A stretch of 64,000 nt of DNA. Source: Zhouia spongiae. Its GTDB lineage: Bacteria; Bacteroidota; Bacteroidia; Flavobacteriales; Flavobacteriaceae. The position numbers and the translations under genes were made by a program. The stretch's first letter is position 1. Each line of letters begins with the position of its first letter. Location of the stretch: the NCBI RefSeq assembly GCF_022760175.1, contig NZ_CP094326.1, forward strand, positions 2,654,804 through 2,718,803, read 5' to 3'. The notes under the pieces are model-generated. The model saw only the letters and a program-made list of their open reading frames with translations. It was not told the origin of the DNA and ran no database searches. Positions 19,729 to 28,030 of this stretch are shown piece after piece.

Positions 19729-20916
19729 ATGATGGAAGATTTAAGAAGCAAAAGAGGGCAAATAATTAGTAGGTTAAATAACCTATTAGAGCTAAAGTAT
19801 ATCTACAAAACAGACTGTTTTGGAACATTTTTATTTGTCATAATCCTTAAAGGTAACTGTTCGTCTTTAACCCAGGAATTATCTGCCATGGTCGCCAAAA
19901 TATTCCAGGAAGAAACGGACTCACTGTTCCGCATATTTTCTTTTGAATACGCCGAACAGCAATTGAGGAAAGGGAACTTGTTCTTTTTACATGGGTGTAG
20001 GTGGGGTAAGGTGGTCTTTAAAGATTCAGATTCTGAATTGGATGTTTTCCATGAATATACAGCTAATGAAAAAGCAGTAAATAACATAGAAGCTAGCTTT
20101 CAAAGGGAATACACTAAAATAATGGCTTTTATGGATGGAACAGTCTTTTTCATTGAAAAGGAAAATTACCCTCAGGCTGCTTTTATGCTTCATCAATATA
20201 TCGAGTTGTGGTATCGCTATGCAGCACTGTTTATTATGGGCAAGGAGCGTAAGAGTCATAACATTAAAGAACTGCAAACATACCTCAATGTATTTGCTCC
20301 TCAACTTGGAAGGCTATTTAATACCGAAATAGAGGAGGAGCGAATACTGTTAAAACTACTCGATGACGCATATGTAACCACTCGTTATGGTAATAATTAC
20401 CATATCACCAAAGAACAAATTGATCTCATTTTAAAAAAGGCAAGCGTGGTTGAAACTGTTGTAAGTAAGTTATTTTATGATAAACTAGAGGCTTGTGAAC
20501 ATTCTGAAAATATAACAGCAGTAAAGAGTTCATGTAAACCTCCTGATGACAGTCCACCATTTCCAACTAAAACATATAAAGGACTTTTAGATCAAATTAC
20601 AGAGGAATTATCCAACCGGAAAGAACATTTAAAACCAGCGGGATATCAATGTAATGGTAAACCTATGCAGAAAAGTGAGTTTTCCATAGGCGATAACGAC
20701 GAATTAATGTTTAGTATTTCGTGCTTATTAAAAACATGTGTACTGGCATTGGAAGGTCAAGAAACTTTTGGATTATCTCCTTTATCAAACTCAAATCCTA
20801 AAGGTAATGTTGTGGTTGCTTTAGAGTTTATAATCGGTTTACTCCCTAGGAAGCAGATGGTCTGTCTTGATGAGATCTCAAAAATACTTTCAAAAATAGA
20901 TATAAAAGAAGTTTAA
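19729..20916 (+). CDS. HEPN-domain protein with degenerate N-terminal domain and C-terminal operon-specific domain
   Basis: The 395-residue protein has three parts. Residues 1-110 form an alpha/beta domain that might be a decayed nucleotidyltransferase, since the usual GS...DxD motif is not visible. Residues about 140-250 form a HEPN domain (AFMLHQYIELWYRYAALFIMG), with Arg219-x5-His225 (RYGNNYH) matching the RX4-6H ribonuclease motif. Residues about 285-395 resemble the three small proteins encoded directly downstream (KTCVLALEGQ, LLPRKQMVCLDEIS). It is the first gene of an operon under three XRE operators. A defence or toxin function is likely from the HEPN motif, but the system is not one I can name. 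Confidence 0.65.
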   Translation: MMEDLRSKRGQIISRLNNLLELKYIYKTDCFGTFLFVIILKGNCSSLTQELSAMVAKIFQEETDSLFRIFSFEYAEQQLRKGNLFFLHGCRWGKVVFKDSDSELDVFHEYTANEKAVNNIEASFQREYTKIMAFMDGTVFFIEKENYPQAAFMLHQYIELWYRYAALFIMGKERKSHNIKELQTYLNVFAPQLGRLFNTEIEEERILLKLLDDAYVTTRYGNNYHITKEQIDLILKKASVVETVVSKLFYDKLEACEHSENITAVKSSCKPPDDSPPFPTKTYKGLLDQITEELSNRKEHLKPAGYQCNGKPMQKSEFSIGDNDELMFSISCLLKTCVLALEGQETFGLSPLSNSNPKGNVVVALEFIIGLLPRKQMVCLDEISKILSKIDIKEV

Positions 20917-20934
20917 TGTTAAAACAAGTCTGTT

Positions 20935-21285
20935 ATGAATTCAAATGAAGAAAATTTGATTCAGAGTTTGAAAAACCAAGCTATGGATCATCATCCAACA
21001 TTAAAACCGCATGGTTTTTTTAAAGATAAATTCCAGGTGAGTCTTTTTTATGTAAATAATCATGCAGAATTATTATTTACGGTTCGAGCACTCACGCATC
21101 TTGCTTTAAGAGTGATTGATCCTGAACTTAGTGAAGATGATATATCTGGAAGAAATGAAAAAGACTATATCCGTCAAGCATTAACCATAGCAAATCGTTT
21201 GATGCCACAGGGAGAAGAAGCTTTTATGGATGTTATCAACCAATACTACAGAGAAGAAAAATTAAGAAATAAACTTGACGATTGA
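20935..21285 (+). CDS. small paralogue 1 of the HEPN C-terminal domain
   Basis: I do not recognise the family. The 116-residue soluble protein shares a pattern with the end of the HEPN protein and with the next two genes. It has an LKPHG-like start, a helix (AELLFTVRALTHLALRVIDPE) and a late block (ANRLMPQGEEAFMDVINQYY). It is the most divergent of the four copies, lacking the Cys and the LALQG motif. It starts 18 bp after the HEPN gene, so it is co-transcribed with it. Confidence 0.7.
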   Translation: MNSNEENLIQSLKNQAMDHHPTLKPHGFFKDKFQVSLFYVNNHAELLFTVRALTHLALRVIDPELSEDDISGRNEKDYIRQALTIANRLMPQGEEAFMDVINQYYREEKLRNKLDD

Positions 21286-21623
21286 TGAAATTGGTGAAAA
21301 TGGAAAAAGAAGTTGTATTACAGAGAATAAAAAAGTTGAGCAGCAACCATCTTACATTGTTGGAACCCTGTCCGGGTATTCCTGAAAAGGATATGGTACT
21401 ATTGCCCCTGGACAATTATCGAGAGGCAATGGATCTTACCTTGTATTTACTAAAAACATGTATTATGGCCTTACAGGGCGATTATGTAGCCGATTTTGTC
21501 GTTGGAGAACCGGAATTTAATATCGGTGAGATTTTAAAACTGGTCACTAATCTTATGCCTTATGAGGAAATGGAGTTTTTGGACCAGGTTAGTGATTTGA
21601 TGAAGGAATTAGATAAAAATTAA
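21285..21623 (+). CDS. small paralogue 2 of the HEPN C-terminal domain
   Basis: The roughly 112-residue protein shares the blocks LYLLKTCIMALQGD and TNLMPYEEMEFLDQVSDLM with the HEPN C-terminus and with paralogue 3. ATG at 21285 overlaps the previous stop (TGATG), giving translational coupling. ATG at 21300 is an alternative start. No known domain or catalytic motif is visible. It may be a binding partner of the HEPN protein that mimics the HEPN protein's own C-terminal domain; this is inference. Confidence 0.7.
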   Translation: MKLVKMEKEVVLQRIKKLSSNHLTLLEPCPGIPEKDMVLLPLDNYREAMDLTLYLLKTCIMALQGDYVADFVVGEPEFNIGEILKLVTNLMPYEEMEFLDQVSDLMKELDKN

Positions 21624-21946
21624 TGACCATGAAAAAGAAAGAGATCAAAAAATTACAGGCATTAGCCCAAGGGAAATTAAACACGATACGACCTTCTAAT
21701 GTTAGAGAGGATAGATTTAAAGCTTCTTTTTTAGAATTTAAGGGCTATTTAGACCTATTTGTTACTATTGAAGCCTTATTGAACGTGTGTATATTGGCTA
21801 GTCAGGGAGATTCTTTTTCACCTTCATTTGTGAAGTGCCCTGAGGAAGAGATTCAAAAAACCTTGGAACTTGCCGTTCAACTTTTACCCTTTGAGGAAGG
21901 TGAGTTTCTCGATGAAGCTTACCATATGCTTAAAAAGAAGACATAA
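21623..21946 (+). CDS. small paralogue 3 of the HEPN C-terminal domain
   Basis: The 107-residue protein shares the blocks ALLNVCILASQGD and AVQLLPFEEGEFLDEAYHML with paralogue 2 and the HEPN C-terminus. Its start overlaps the previous stop by one base (TAATG). A second ATG two codons later is also possible. It is the last gene of the HEPN operon; the next gene follows after 90 bp. Confidence 0.7.
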   Translation: MTMKKKEIKKLQALAQGKLNTIRPSNVREDRFKASFLEFKGYLDLFVTIEALLNVCILASQGDSFSPSFVKCPEEEIQKTLELAVQLLPFEEGEFLDEAYHMLKKKT

Positions 21947-22036
21947 ACTTTCCTATCTAATGAATTGTGCTATTACATACAATTCGAAAATGGTTAAAGT
22001 ACCTTCTGGTATTAATTTCCTAATATTGTATTTGCT

Positions 22037-23041
22037 ATGGAGAAAGAACAAGAACAAATAATTATTTATGAGGCGGAGAATGGCCAAACGCAGATTGATG
22101 TAGCGTTTAAAGCGGAAATGGTTTGGCTTACCCAAGCACAAATGATAACGCTCTTCGACTCTAGTAAAGCAAATATTAGTGAACATATTAAACATATTAT
22201 AGATTCTGGTGAACTAGATGAGGAAGCAACTGTTCGGAAATTCCGAACAGTTCAAAAAGAGGGTAGTCGTGACGTGGCTAGAAGTAGACTTCATTACAAT
22301 CTTGATATGATTATATCCGTAGGTTACAGAGTTAATTCCAAAAGAGGAATATTGTTTAGGCAATGGGCTAATAAAATTTTAAAAGAGTATTTATTACAAG
22401 GTTATGCTGTCAACGAAAAACTTCTTCAGGAAAGAACTCAACAGTTACAGGAACTAAAAAACGTGGTCCAGTTACAAGAAAAAGTAATTTCAGAATATCC
22501 GCTTAATACTGACGAGTCGACAGGTCTTATAAAAATCATTGCTCAATATTCCCGGGCGTTAGACCTATTAGATGATTATGATCACCAACGCTTGAGTTTG
22601 CCGGAACAGGGGAGCCAGGAGGTGTATAAAATCTCCTACGAAGAAGCCCGAAAAGCTATTGATGAATTAGGGAGACAAACTAAGTTTGAAGGACTCTTTG
22701 GAAGGGAAAAAGACGATTCTTTTAAAGGTTCGCTCGAAAACATTTACCAGACATTTGCCGGCGAAGATCTTTATCCAACTATCGAAGAAAAAGCTGCCCA
22801 TTTACTGTACTTTGTGGTTAAAAACCATTCATTTTCTGATGGCAATAAAAGAATTGCGGCTTATCTGTTTGTATGGTTTTTAGATAGAAACAATATTTTA
22901 TTTACCAAGTATGGTAGTAAGGTTATCCCTGATAATGCATTAGTTGCATTAACGTTATTAATAGCTGAAAGCAACCCCAATGAAAAAGATATGATGATTA
23001 AAGTAATCGTTAACCTTATTTCTAGAACATCAACCGAATGA
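22037..23041 (+). CDS. RhuM-like N-terminus fused to Fic/Doc domain
   Basis: The 334-residue protein has a RhuM-type N-terminal half (MVWLTQAQMITLFDSSKANISEHIKHI, RSRLHYNLDMIISVGYRVNS). The C-terminal Fic/Doc domain has HSFSDGNKR at residues 264-272. This is the Fic loop with catalytic His264; as in Doc, it has a Lys before the Arg. Fic proteins transfer AMP or, in Doc, phosphate to target proteins and are often toxins. The RhuM part resembles phage antirepressor-like DNA-binding domains. It overlaps the next gene by 4 bp. Confidence 0.85.
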   Translation: MEKEQEQIIIYEAENGQTQIDVAFKAEMVWLTQAQMITLFDSSKANISEHIKHIIDSGELDEEATVRKFRTVQKEGSRDVARSRLHYNLDMIISVGYRVNSKRGILFRQWANKILKEYLLQGYAVNEKLLQERTQQLQELKNVVQLQEKVISEYPLNTDESTGLIKIIAQYSRALDLLDDYDHQRLSLPEQGSQEVYKISYEEARKAIDELGRQTKFEGLFGREKDDSFKGSLENIYQTFAGEDLYPTIEEKAAHLLYFVVKNHSFSDGNKRIAAYLFVWFLDRNNILFTKYGSKVIPDNALVALTLLIAESNPNEKDMMIKVIVNLISRTSTE

Positions 23042-23382
23042 CAAAAAATACATTAGACATCAACGAATCGACCATAAAAAGATTTGTAGCATCAATACGA
23101 CCGGAAGATTTAAAAATTCGTAAACAACTTGATTACGGTTATACTTATGATGGTAAAACAGCTATACTTTATGCAATCCGACCAGTTTGGAATAACCCTA
23201 ATGAAATTCAAAATATAGAATTTGCAAAAATCCGATTTTATAAGTCACGTAAAGAATGGAATCTATACTGGATGCGTGCAAATGGAAACTGGGAAATTTA
23301 TGAACCATTTCCAAAATCATCTCATTTAGAAAAGTTGATTGATGTAGTGAAAGAAGACAAACATGGCTGTTTCTTTGGGTAG
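23038..23382 (+). CDS. DUF3024-like small protein
   Basis: The 114-residue protein has the pattern of DUF3024, with an IAKIRFYKSRKEW-like strand pair followed by LYWMRANGNWEIYEPFP. No catalytic residue is evident. It overlaps the Fic/Doc gene by 4 bp, so it is translated with it and could be its antidote or partner. That role is inferred only from the coupling, because DUF3024 proteins also occur alone. Confidence 0.6.
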   Translation: MTKNTLDINESTIKRFVASIRPEDLKIRKQLDYGYTYDGKTAILYAIRPVWNNPNEIQNIEFAKIRFYKSRKEWNLYWMRANGNWEIYEPFPKSSHLEKLIDVVKEDKHGCFFG

Positions 23383-23520
23383 AATTAAAATATCATTAAT
23401 ATGGTACACAATATAGATGTTCATTAAAGTGATTGTTAGCCCCATTTCAAAAACGCACATCTTCAATCCGTTGGACAGTCAAGTAATTCTACTCCTGCCA
23501 AAAAAACTAGCACTTTCAAA

Positions 23521-23540
23521 TTATATGTAAAAACATATAA
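23521..23540. repeat. palindrome TTATATGT-4-ACATATAA
   Basis: This perfect inverted repeat with 8-bp arms lies in the convergent gap between the DUF3024 gene and the relaxase module. It could be a protein-binding site or a weak bidirectional terminator. Confidence 0.5.
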
Positions 23541-23556
23541 AATCATTGATTAGCAC

Positions 23557-23584
23557 AACATTATATGCATTTACATATAATGTT
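23557..23584. repeat. second palindrome with similar arms
   Basis: Inverted arms AACATTATAT and ATATAATGTT (10 bp each) flank an 8-bp centre that also contains TTAC. They share the ATATG/CATAT theme with the palindrome 16 bp to the left, suggesting a common binding protein or a boundary structure. Confidence 0.5.
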
Positions 23585-23679
23585 AATGCGACCTCCGCAT
23601 ATAATTTGTTTTATCCGTTATGGAACACAAAGCTTCAATACAGCACCCAGCAAAGCCCCATAATCTTTCCATAACTTGC

Positions 23680-24126
23680 CTATTTTGCTTTTGGTTCTTT
23701 TTTATTAATCCAGGCTTTATAATGAGCGTCAGCTTCCGGAACCTCTTTTAGAAATCGATTAAAATGTATTTTAAGCGATTTCATTTCATCTTGTGTTTTT
23801 TGATTTTGGTGCCGCTGATAAAAGCTATATCCAACCGATAACAAGAGTAAAGCAGTTATCGTATAGAATAACACAATCATCCATTTAGGTATGACCCTTG
23901 CTTTTGTAATAATTGCATGAATACCTTTTAATTCACCTTTGTTATAAAGATCGTATTGTTCCATCTTTCTAAGATGTTCCTTTAATACAAATTGAATCTG
24001 AGAACTATCTGCCTTTACCTGTACATTCGATAGTTGTTTTGAAAGTTTTTCAAGCTTCTCAATAGCTGCATTAAACCCTTGTATTTCTTCGGTTAACAAT
24101 TCTGCTATTTCTTCTAGTTTTGCCAT
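23680..24126 (-). CDS. mobilisation-module accessory protein with one membrane helix
   Basis: The 148-residue protein has a helical, coiled-coil-like N-terminus (IAELLTEEIQGFNAAIEKLEKLSKQLS), one membrane helix (WMIVLFYTITALLLLSVGYSF) and a basic tail (KAWINKKEPKAK). It starts 12 bp after the MobB stop. Proteins of this layout commonly follow mobB in flavobacterial elements. The function is unknown; anchoring the relaxosome to the membrane is conceivable. Confidence 0.6.
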   Translation of the reverse strand: MAKLEEIAELLTEEIQGFNAAIEKLEKLSKQLSNVQVKADSSQIQFVLKEHLRKMEQYDLYNKGELKGIHAIITKARVIPKWMIVLFYTITALLLLSVGYSFYQRHQNQKTQDEMKSLKIHFNRFLKEVPEADAHYKAWINKKEPKAK

Positions 24127-24138
24127 GTTTTCATAGTA

Positions 24139-25008
24139 TTAATACCCGATTCCTGTATCGATTGCTTTTTTAATGAGTTGCTTTAATGTCTTTTCAGCCA
24201 GTTTAGTAGCTATGTTGGGAGATAACAATGTTGTCTTTCCTAGTAGTTTAATACTATTATCCTTTACCATTTTTAACCCTCTTTGATTATGATTAGAAAT
24301 GGCTAGGGTTAGTTTACTGCCAGTCATACTTCGATGGACCTCACTTCCTTTAAGATTATGTGCCTTATACTCAAACCGGAACCCTTGTAATTGATTTGAT
24401 TTGTTAATGAAGGGAATGACCTTCACTTTATGCTTTTGCATCTGTTTGATGTATTGATCAAAATCTTTAGGTCGCTTATTGTGCATCACTTTTTCATGAA
24501 TCTGCCTGATTTGATCTCGAATGTGTTTTAAGGATTGTTCCTTTTGTTGCTGCACTTCCCTTACGGTGGTCAGCCCCAACTCCTGAGCGGTCTTTTCAGC
24601 CGCCTGCTGACTTCTTTTGCCAATAAAGCTGTCATTGTAGGTCTGTCCTTTAAAATCGATTCTATTTACGTACAAATGAATGTGAAGGTGTTGTTTATCT
24701 CGATGTACAAAAGCAATGGCCTGCCGCTCTTTAAGTCTCATATTTTCCACGAACTTCTCGGTAATTCTGGCAAGCTCCTTTTTACGCAACGTTTTACCAT
24801 CTTCAACAGTGGGACTTATAACAAAACTCAAGGTGTTCTTTTTACATCTATTATTGGTTTGTTGAACGACCTGAAACTCTTTGGTGATTTCTTTCGGATT
24901 CTCTCCGCAAAGATGTTGCTTGTAAACAACCTCTGCTTCCTTTTCTTGGTTCCATCCATATTGCATGGATGCCCCGGTATGTGCTATGGATTGTCCTTTA
25001 CCTATCAT
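24139..25008 (-). CDS. mobB: relaxase/mobilisation nuclease (MobB type)
   Basis: The 289-residue protein nicks the transfer origin and stays attached to the DNA end. The metal-binding three-His motif is at His107, His109 and His111 (HLHIHLYVNRI). An N-terminal Tyr (Tyr17 or Tyr29) is a candidate nucleophile. The C-terminal half contains KHKVKVIPFINKSNQLQGFRFEYK, typical of Bacteroidota MobB relaxases. It overlaps mobA by 4 bp. With no conjugation genes nearby, it would work with transfer machinery from a helper element. Confidence 0.9.
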   Translation of the reverse strand: MIGKGQSIAHTGASMQYGWNQEKEAEVVYKQHLCGENPKEITKEFQVVQQTNNRCKKNTLSFVISPTVEDGKTLRKKELARITEKFVENMRLKERQAIAFVHRDKQHLHIHLYVNRIDFKGQTYNDSFIGKRSQQAAEKTAQELGLTTVREVQQQKEQSLKHIRDQIRQIHEKVMHNKRPKDFDQYIKQMQKHKVKVIPFINKSNQLQGFRFEYKAHNLKGSEVHRSMTGSKLTLAISNHNQRGLKMVKDNSIKLLGKTTLLSPNIATKLAEKTLKQLIKKAIDTGIGY

Positions 25009-25322
25009 TTTTTAAAACTCATTAAATGGTGTTTAATCTCCTCTGCCAATTGATAGACTTCCTGTTGTAGCTTAGGGTTCCGTTTTTTAAACATATTTCC
25101 AATGCGTTTAAAGTTGTGGTGATACTGTAGGAGCGTTTTGTAAATTTCTATCTGCTGATCGGTAAACCGCTCTACAATCTTATCATCCAGAGCCACCATC
25201 CGGCAATAGGCGCTCAGACTTAAATTGGCTCTCTTGGCTTTTACCTGCAAGAGCCTTTTCTCAAATCGGGAACACCGAAATTTGATATAAGTAGTCTTTA
25301 TTTTTTTTCTAGATTTAGCCAT
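25005..25322 (-). CDS. mobA: relaxosome accessory protein (MobA/MobC type)
   Basis: The 105-residue basic protein has a ribbon-helix-helix-like start (TTYIKFRCSRFEKRLLQVKAKRANLSLSAYCRMVAL) and a helical C-terminus. It matches the small protein that precedes the relaxase in Bacteroidota mobilisable elements and helps the relaxase bind oriT. It overlaps mobB by 4 bp, and the candidate oriT lies directly upstream. Confidence 0.85.
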   Translation of the reverse strand: MAKSRKKIKTTYIKFRCSRFEKRLLQVKAKRANLSLSAYCRMVALDDKIVERFTDQQIEIYKTLLQYHHNFKRIGNMFKKRNPKLQQEVYQLAEEIKHHLMSFKK

Positions 25323-25356
25323 TGTGTTTTTACTTAATTATAAACCATGAATACCT

Positions 25357-25414
25357 CTTTGCAACCTCCGGGCGCAAAGCAAGATTGTTTTTGTGGCAAC
25401 AAAAACACATCTTG
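25357..25414. other. candidate origin of transfer (oriT)
   Basis: Two adjacent hairpins lie just upstream of mobA: CTTTGC/GCAAAG (25357-25379) and CAAGAT-TGTTTTTG / CAAAAACA-ATCTTG (25380-25414, one unpaired C). Inverted repeats beside relaxase genes are the usual form of oriT. The spacing between arms (GGCGC, GG) is the only GC-rich part. No nic site can be assigned by eye. An attenuator or terminator after the primase gene is the alternative. Confidence 0.5.
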
Positions 25415-25424
25415 AAATTCTTAC

Positions 25425-26285
25425 TCAGCCGGATTGTTGCTTTTGAAATAACCACCAATCATTCAAATCGTTAAATCCTTCATATAAATTGGACATATCC
25501 TTACAATGAGGGTTTTGTGTAAGTAAATATTGAGTTGCTTTTCTTCCTGCATTATCACGATCCAGATAGAGATAAATAGCCTTGTAATCTGTTAAAAGCT
25601 TAGTTGTTCTTTTGATATAAGCCACAGAGTTCAGTACTAAAAAATCATGAATCGTTGCTAAGGTGGGGGAATAGGATAAAAGAGAAAGCAGGTCAAACAA
25701 TCCCTCACATATAATAAGGCTTGTTTGGTTGGTTTTAAAAAGGCTGATATCTTTTGGAGAAGACCCATTTTTATAGAATTTATTTCTTAGTTCATAGCCT
25801 CCAGATCTATTTTGTAACCCAATAGCAAAATACTTTTTACCCTTACATGTGTAGTTTACTTCATAGCAATAACGGCTGGCTATCTTATAGTCAATCCCTC
25901 TTGATTTTAAATAGTCCAGTAGGGCAGGGTGTTGTAACTTTTTTACTGATAATATTTCTATACCGCTATTATCAGGATATGATACTGGCGCCTCAGTGGT
26001 AAAAGGAATGCTTTCATCATTTAGAAGATGTAGCGCTTCTTTAATCGAGCATTGTTTAATAAGGCATACCAGGTCTATTACATTACCACCAATACCTGCT
26101 CCATGATCATACCACCGATTTAATTTTAATGACACTTTGAAAGAGGCTTGGGTTTCTGACCGTAGTGGACTTAGAAACCAAGCTTCTTTCTCCGATTTTC
26201 TATTGGGAAAGTGCCCTAGTTTAGCAAGTGTTTGCACGATGCAAATACTACGGGCTTTTTCACAATTTAATATTTCTTTTTTCAT
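25425..26285 (-). CDS. Toprim-domain primase of the mobile element
   Basis: The roughly 286-residue protein resembles mobilisable-element primases. The N-terminal part looks like a CHC2-type primase domain without the Cys residues (WFLSPLRSETQASFKVSLKLNRWYDHG). The C-terminal Toprim part has ICEGLFDLLSLL (catalytic Glu) and YLYLDRDNAGRKATQ (DxD). I use ATG at 26285 (MKKEILNCEKA) because the longer start adds a basic stretch not seen in the family. It would prime the transferred or excised strand. Confidence 0.8.
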   Translation of the reverse strand: MKKEILNCEKARSICIVQTLAKLGHFPNRKSEKEAWFLSPLRSETQASFKVSLKLNRWYDHGAGIGGNVIDLVCLIKQCSIKEALHLLNDESIPFTTEAPVSYPDNSGIEILSVKKLQHPALLDYLKSRGIDYKIASRYCYEVNYTCKGKKYFAIGLQNRSGGYELRNKFYKNGSSPKDISLFKTNQTSLIICEGLFDLLSLLSYSPTLATIHDFLVLNSVAYIKRTTKLLTDYKAIYLYLDRDNAGRKATQYLLTQNPHCKDMSNLYEGFNDLNDWWLFQKQQSG

Positions 26286-26307
26286 GAGTCTATATTTTAT
26301 TTTTTTT

Positions 26308-26457
26308 GATGATTTGATGACCATCCCGGGTAATTCCTTTACAGTACTGGCTTCCCAGCTTCATCGTTTTTTCATCGTTTCATCATTTTTGATTTTGTTA
26401 CTTTTATCTCAGTCATCATTTATTATTTTGATGACAGAGTGATGACAATTTGATGAC
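26308..26457. repeat. iteron-like cluster of GATGA/TCATC, possible replication origin
   Basis: TGATGAC occurs at 26429, 26440 and 26451 with an exact 11-bp period. Another copy is at 26315, and an inverted copy is at 26412. The rest of the gap holds more TCATC cores (26361, 26372, 26380), the first two also 11 bp apart. The cluster lies in the AT-rich 200-bp gap between the helicase and primase genes. Helical-phase iterons beside replication genes suggest an origin used after excision. Confidence 0.5.
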
Positions 26458-26488
26458 GGCCTAATGCCTTATGAATGCTGGGATAGGC

Positions 26489-27694
26489 CTAATCTGTCAT
26501 CAATTCATCAAAATTTTTAGTCAAAAATTGCTTTTGAACAGAGAAGTATCTTCCTTTAGCGTCTTCCATATTGATCTCCCCATTACTCCAAATGGTGATC
26601 TTTTGATAGCTATTTGAATTTTTCTGATTTTCTAGTTTCCATTCTTTTTTCAGCAGCCGTCTTAGTTGAGTAAGATCTGTCCTCACCCTTGTTTTATTAA
26701 GAATATGCAAAGCATCAATAGGGCAGATGTCAATGGAGTCAAGTTCGAACTTGTCCATAGCACTCAATAGAATGCTTGCCAGTTCTTTTTCCACCCTGTT
26801 TCGATTGTGTTTTATTAACTTGTTGAGCGCCGGAGTATAAATCTCTTTTGAGGTGAACCACATTCGGGTAGCCTGATTGGTTTTGAGTTTGCGGTTAATC
26901 AGGAAATAAAGAAAAGCAGGGATTTCTTGGATAAGGAGCTCTAAAAAGTTTGTTTCTTCCTTTTTTAAAGATGGTATTTTCCGAATCCAAAAACGGGTTT
27001 CATTAGCATCAATTTTGATAAAATTTTCTTCATTATTACTGCAGAGAATAAATTTTCCGAAGAACTCAACCTCTCTTTTGTCCTTACCCTTGGCCTCCAA
27101 TTTATTCCTATTGGTGGTGCTTAGGTATTTGATGCGTTCGGTAAGTTCCTCCTTATTAAAGAGCACTTCATCTATGCAGATAAGTAACTTATTGGTCCAA
27201 TCAGCATTAAACTGACTTCCGAAACTATCATTGGTCAAATAGGTAAGGTTGTTTTCAAAAATCTCTTTTAACCACTTTAAAAAAGTACTTTTTCCGGTGC
27301 TACGTTCCTTGGAGACCAAACAAAGTATGGGGAGGATTTGTGTGGGTCTTAGGTATAATAGCTGCAAATAATCAAGCCCTAACTCCTTTTGCTTCCCAAA
27401 AACATGATCAATAAATGACAATGTGTTTTTAATACTTCCCTTTTTTGGAATGCTTTGTAGTGGAGAGTATATATTATAAAAGTTATGGTGCTCCTTTTTA
27501 AAGTCGATATGGCTTGGGATACAGGTAAACCCATCATATTTTGGAACCTTGCTTAGAAAATCCTTTCCATGATCTTGTTTTATGATGTGTGCGTTCCAGG
27601 TCACCAGCAATTCATTAAAATGACCCGAAATGGTTGGAGCCTTGACTAATTTATAATACGTTGTACCCACCCTTATATATGGTATTGTTTTCAT
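26489..27694 (-). CDS. SF3/primase-helicase-like ATPase of the mobile element
   Basis: The 401-residue protein contains an ATPase with Walker A SKERSTGKSTFLKWL (about residues 128-142) and a Walker B-like segment LLICIDEV. A sensor-like stretch FILCSNNEENFIKID follows. This is the layout of VapE/DUF5906-type helicases of phages, satellites and IMEs. It lies upstream of the primase and the iteron-like cluster on the same strand. It probably unwinds the origin of the excised element. Confidence 0.8.
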   Translation of the reverse strand: MKTIPYIRVGTTYYKLVKAPTISGHFNELLVTWNAHIIKQDHGKDFLSKVPKYDGFTCIPSHIDFKKEHHNFYNIYSPLQSIPKKGSIKNTLSFIDHVFGKQKELGLDYLQLLYLRPTQILPILCLVSKERSTGKSTFLKWLKEIFENNLTYLTNDSFGSQFNADWTNKLLICIDEVLFNKEELTERIKYLSTTNRNKLEAKGKDKREVEFFGKFILCSNNEENFIKIDANETRFWIRKIPSLKKEETNFLELLIQEIPAFLYFLINRKLKTNQATRMWFTSKEIYTPALNKLIKHNRNRVEKELASILLSAMDKFELDSIDICPIDALHILNKTRVRTDLTQLRRLLKKEWKLENQKNSNSYQKITIWSNGEINMEDAKGRYFSVQKQFLTKNFDELMTD

Positions 27695-27748
27695 ATAACT
27701 ATGATTTACAGTCTAAAGGACTAATATGGAAGCCGATGTTAAGTTGGC

Positions 27749-28030
27749 CTATCGTTTTTTCAGGACATAATCCAATGCCTGTTTTTGCAATTCAGACTTG
27801 GATTTGCGATCATTTCTTAATAGCCATTGATTAAGGCGGTCAATATCGAAGAATATCATCTTCCCATTGGGTTTACTATGAGGAATGATGCCTGCAGAGG
27901 TTAGCTTGTAAAGGTAGCTTCTGGATATACCAGTGTAATGACAAGCCTCTTCCAAAGTGAGTACTTTTTTAGAACCCAATAGGAGACTTTCAATCCTATC
28001 GAGTTTCTCTTGTAATTTGATGTTGTCCAT
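27749..28030 (-). CDS. HTH protein of the mobilisation module
   Basis: The 93-residue protein has a MerR/excisionase-type helix-turn-helix (LTLEEACHYTGISRSYLYKLTSAGIIPHSKPNGKMIFFDIDRLNQWL). It is 54 bp upstream of the helicase, in the order usual for flavobacterial mobilisable elements. It is a regulator of replication or mobilisation, or a recombination directionality factor. Confidence 0.85.
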   Translation of the reverse strand: MDNIKLQEKLDRIESLLLGSKKVLTLEEACHYTGISRSYLYKLTSAGIIPHSKPNGKMIFFDIDRLNQWLLRNDRKSKSELQKQALDYVLKKR

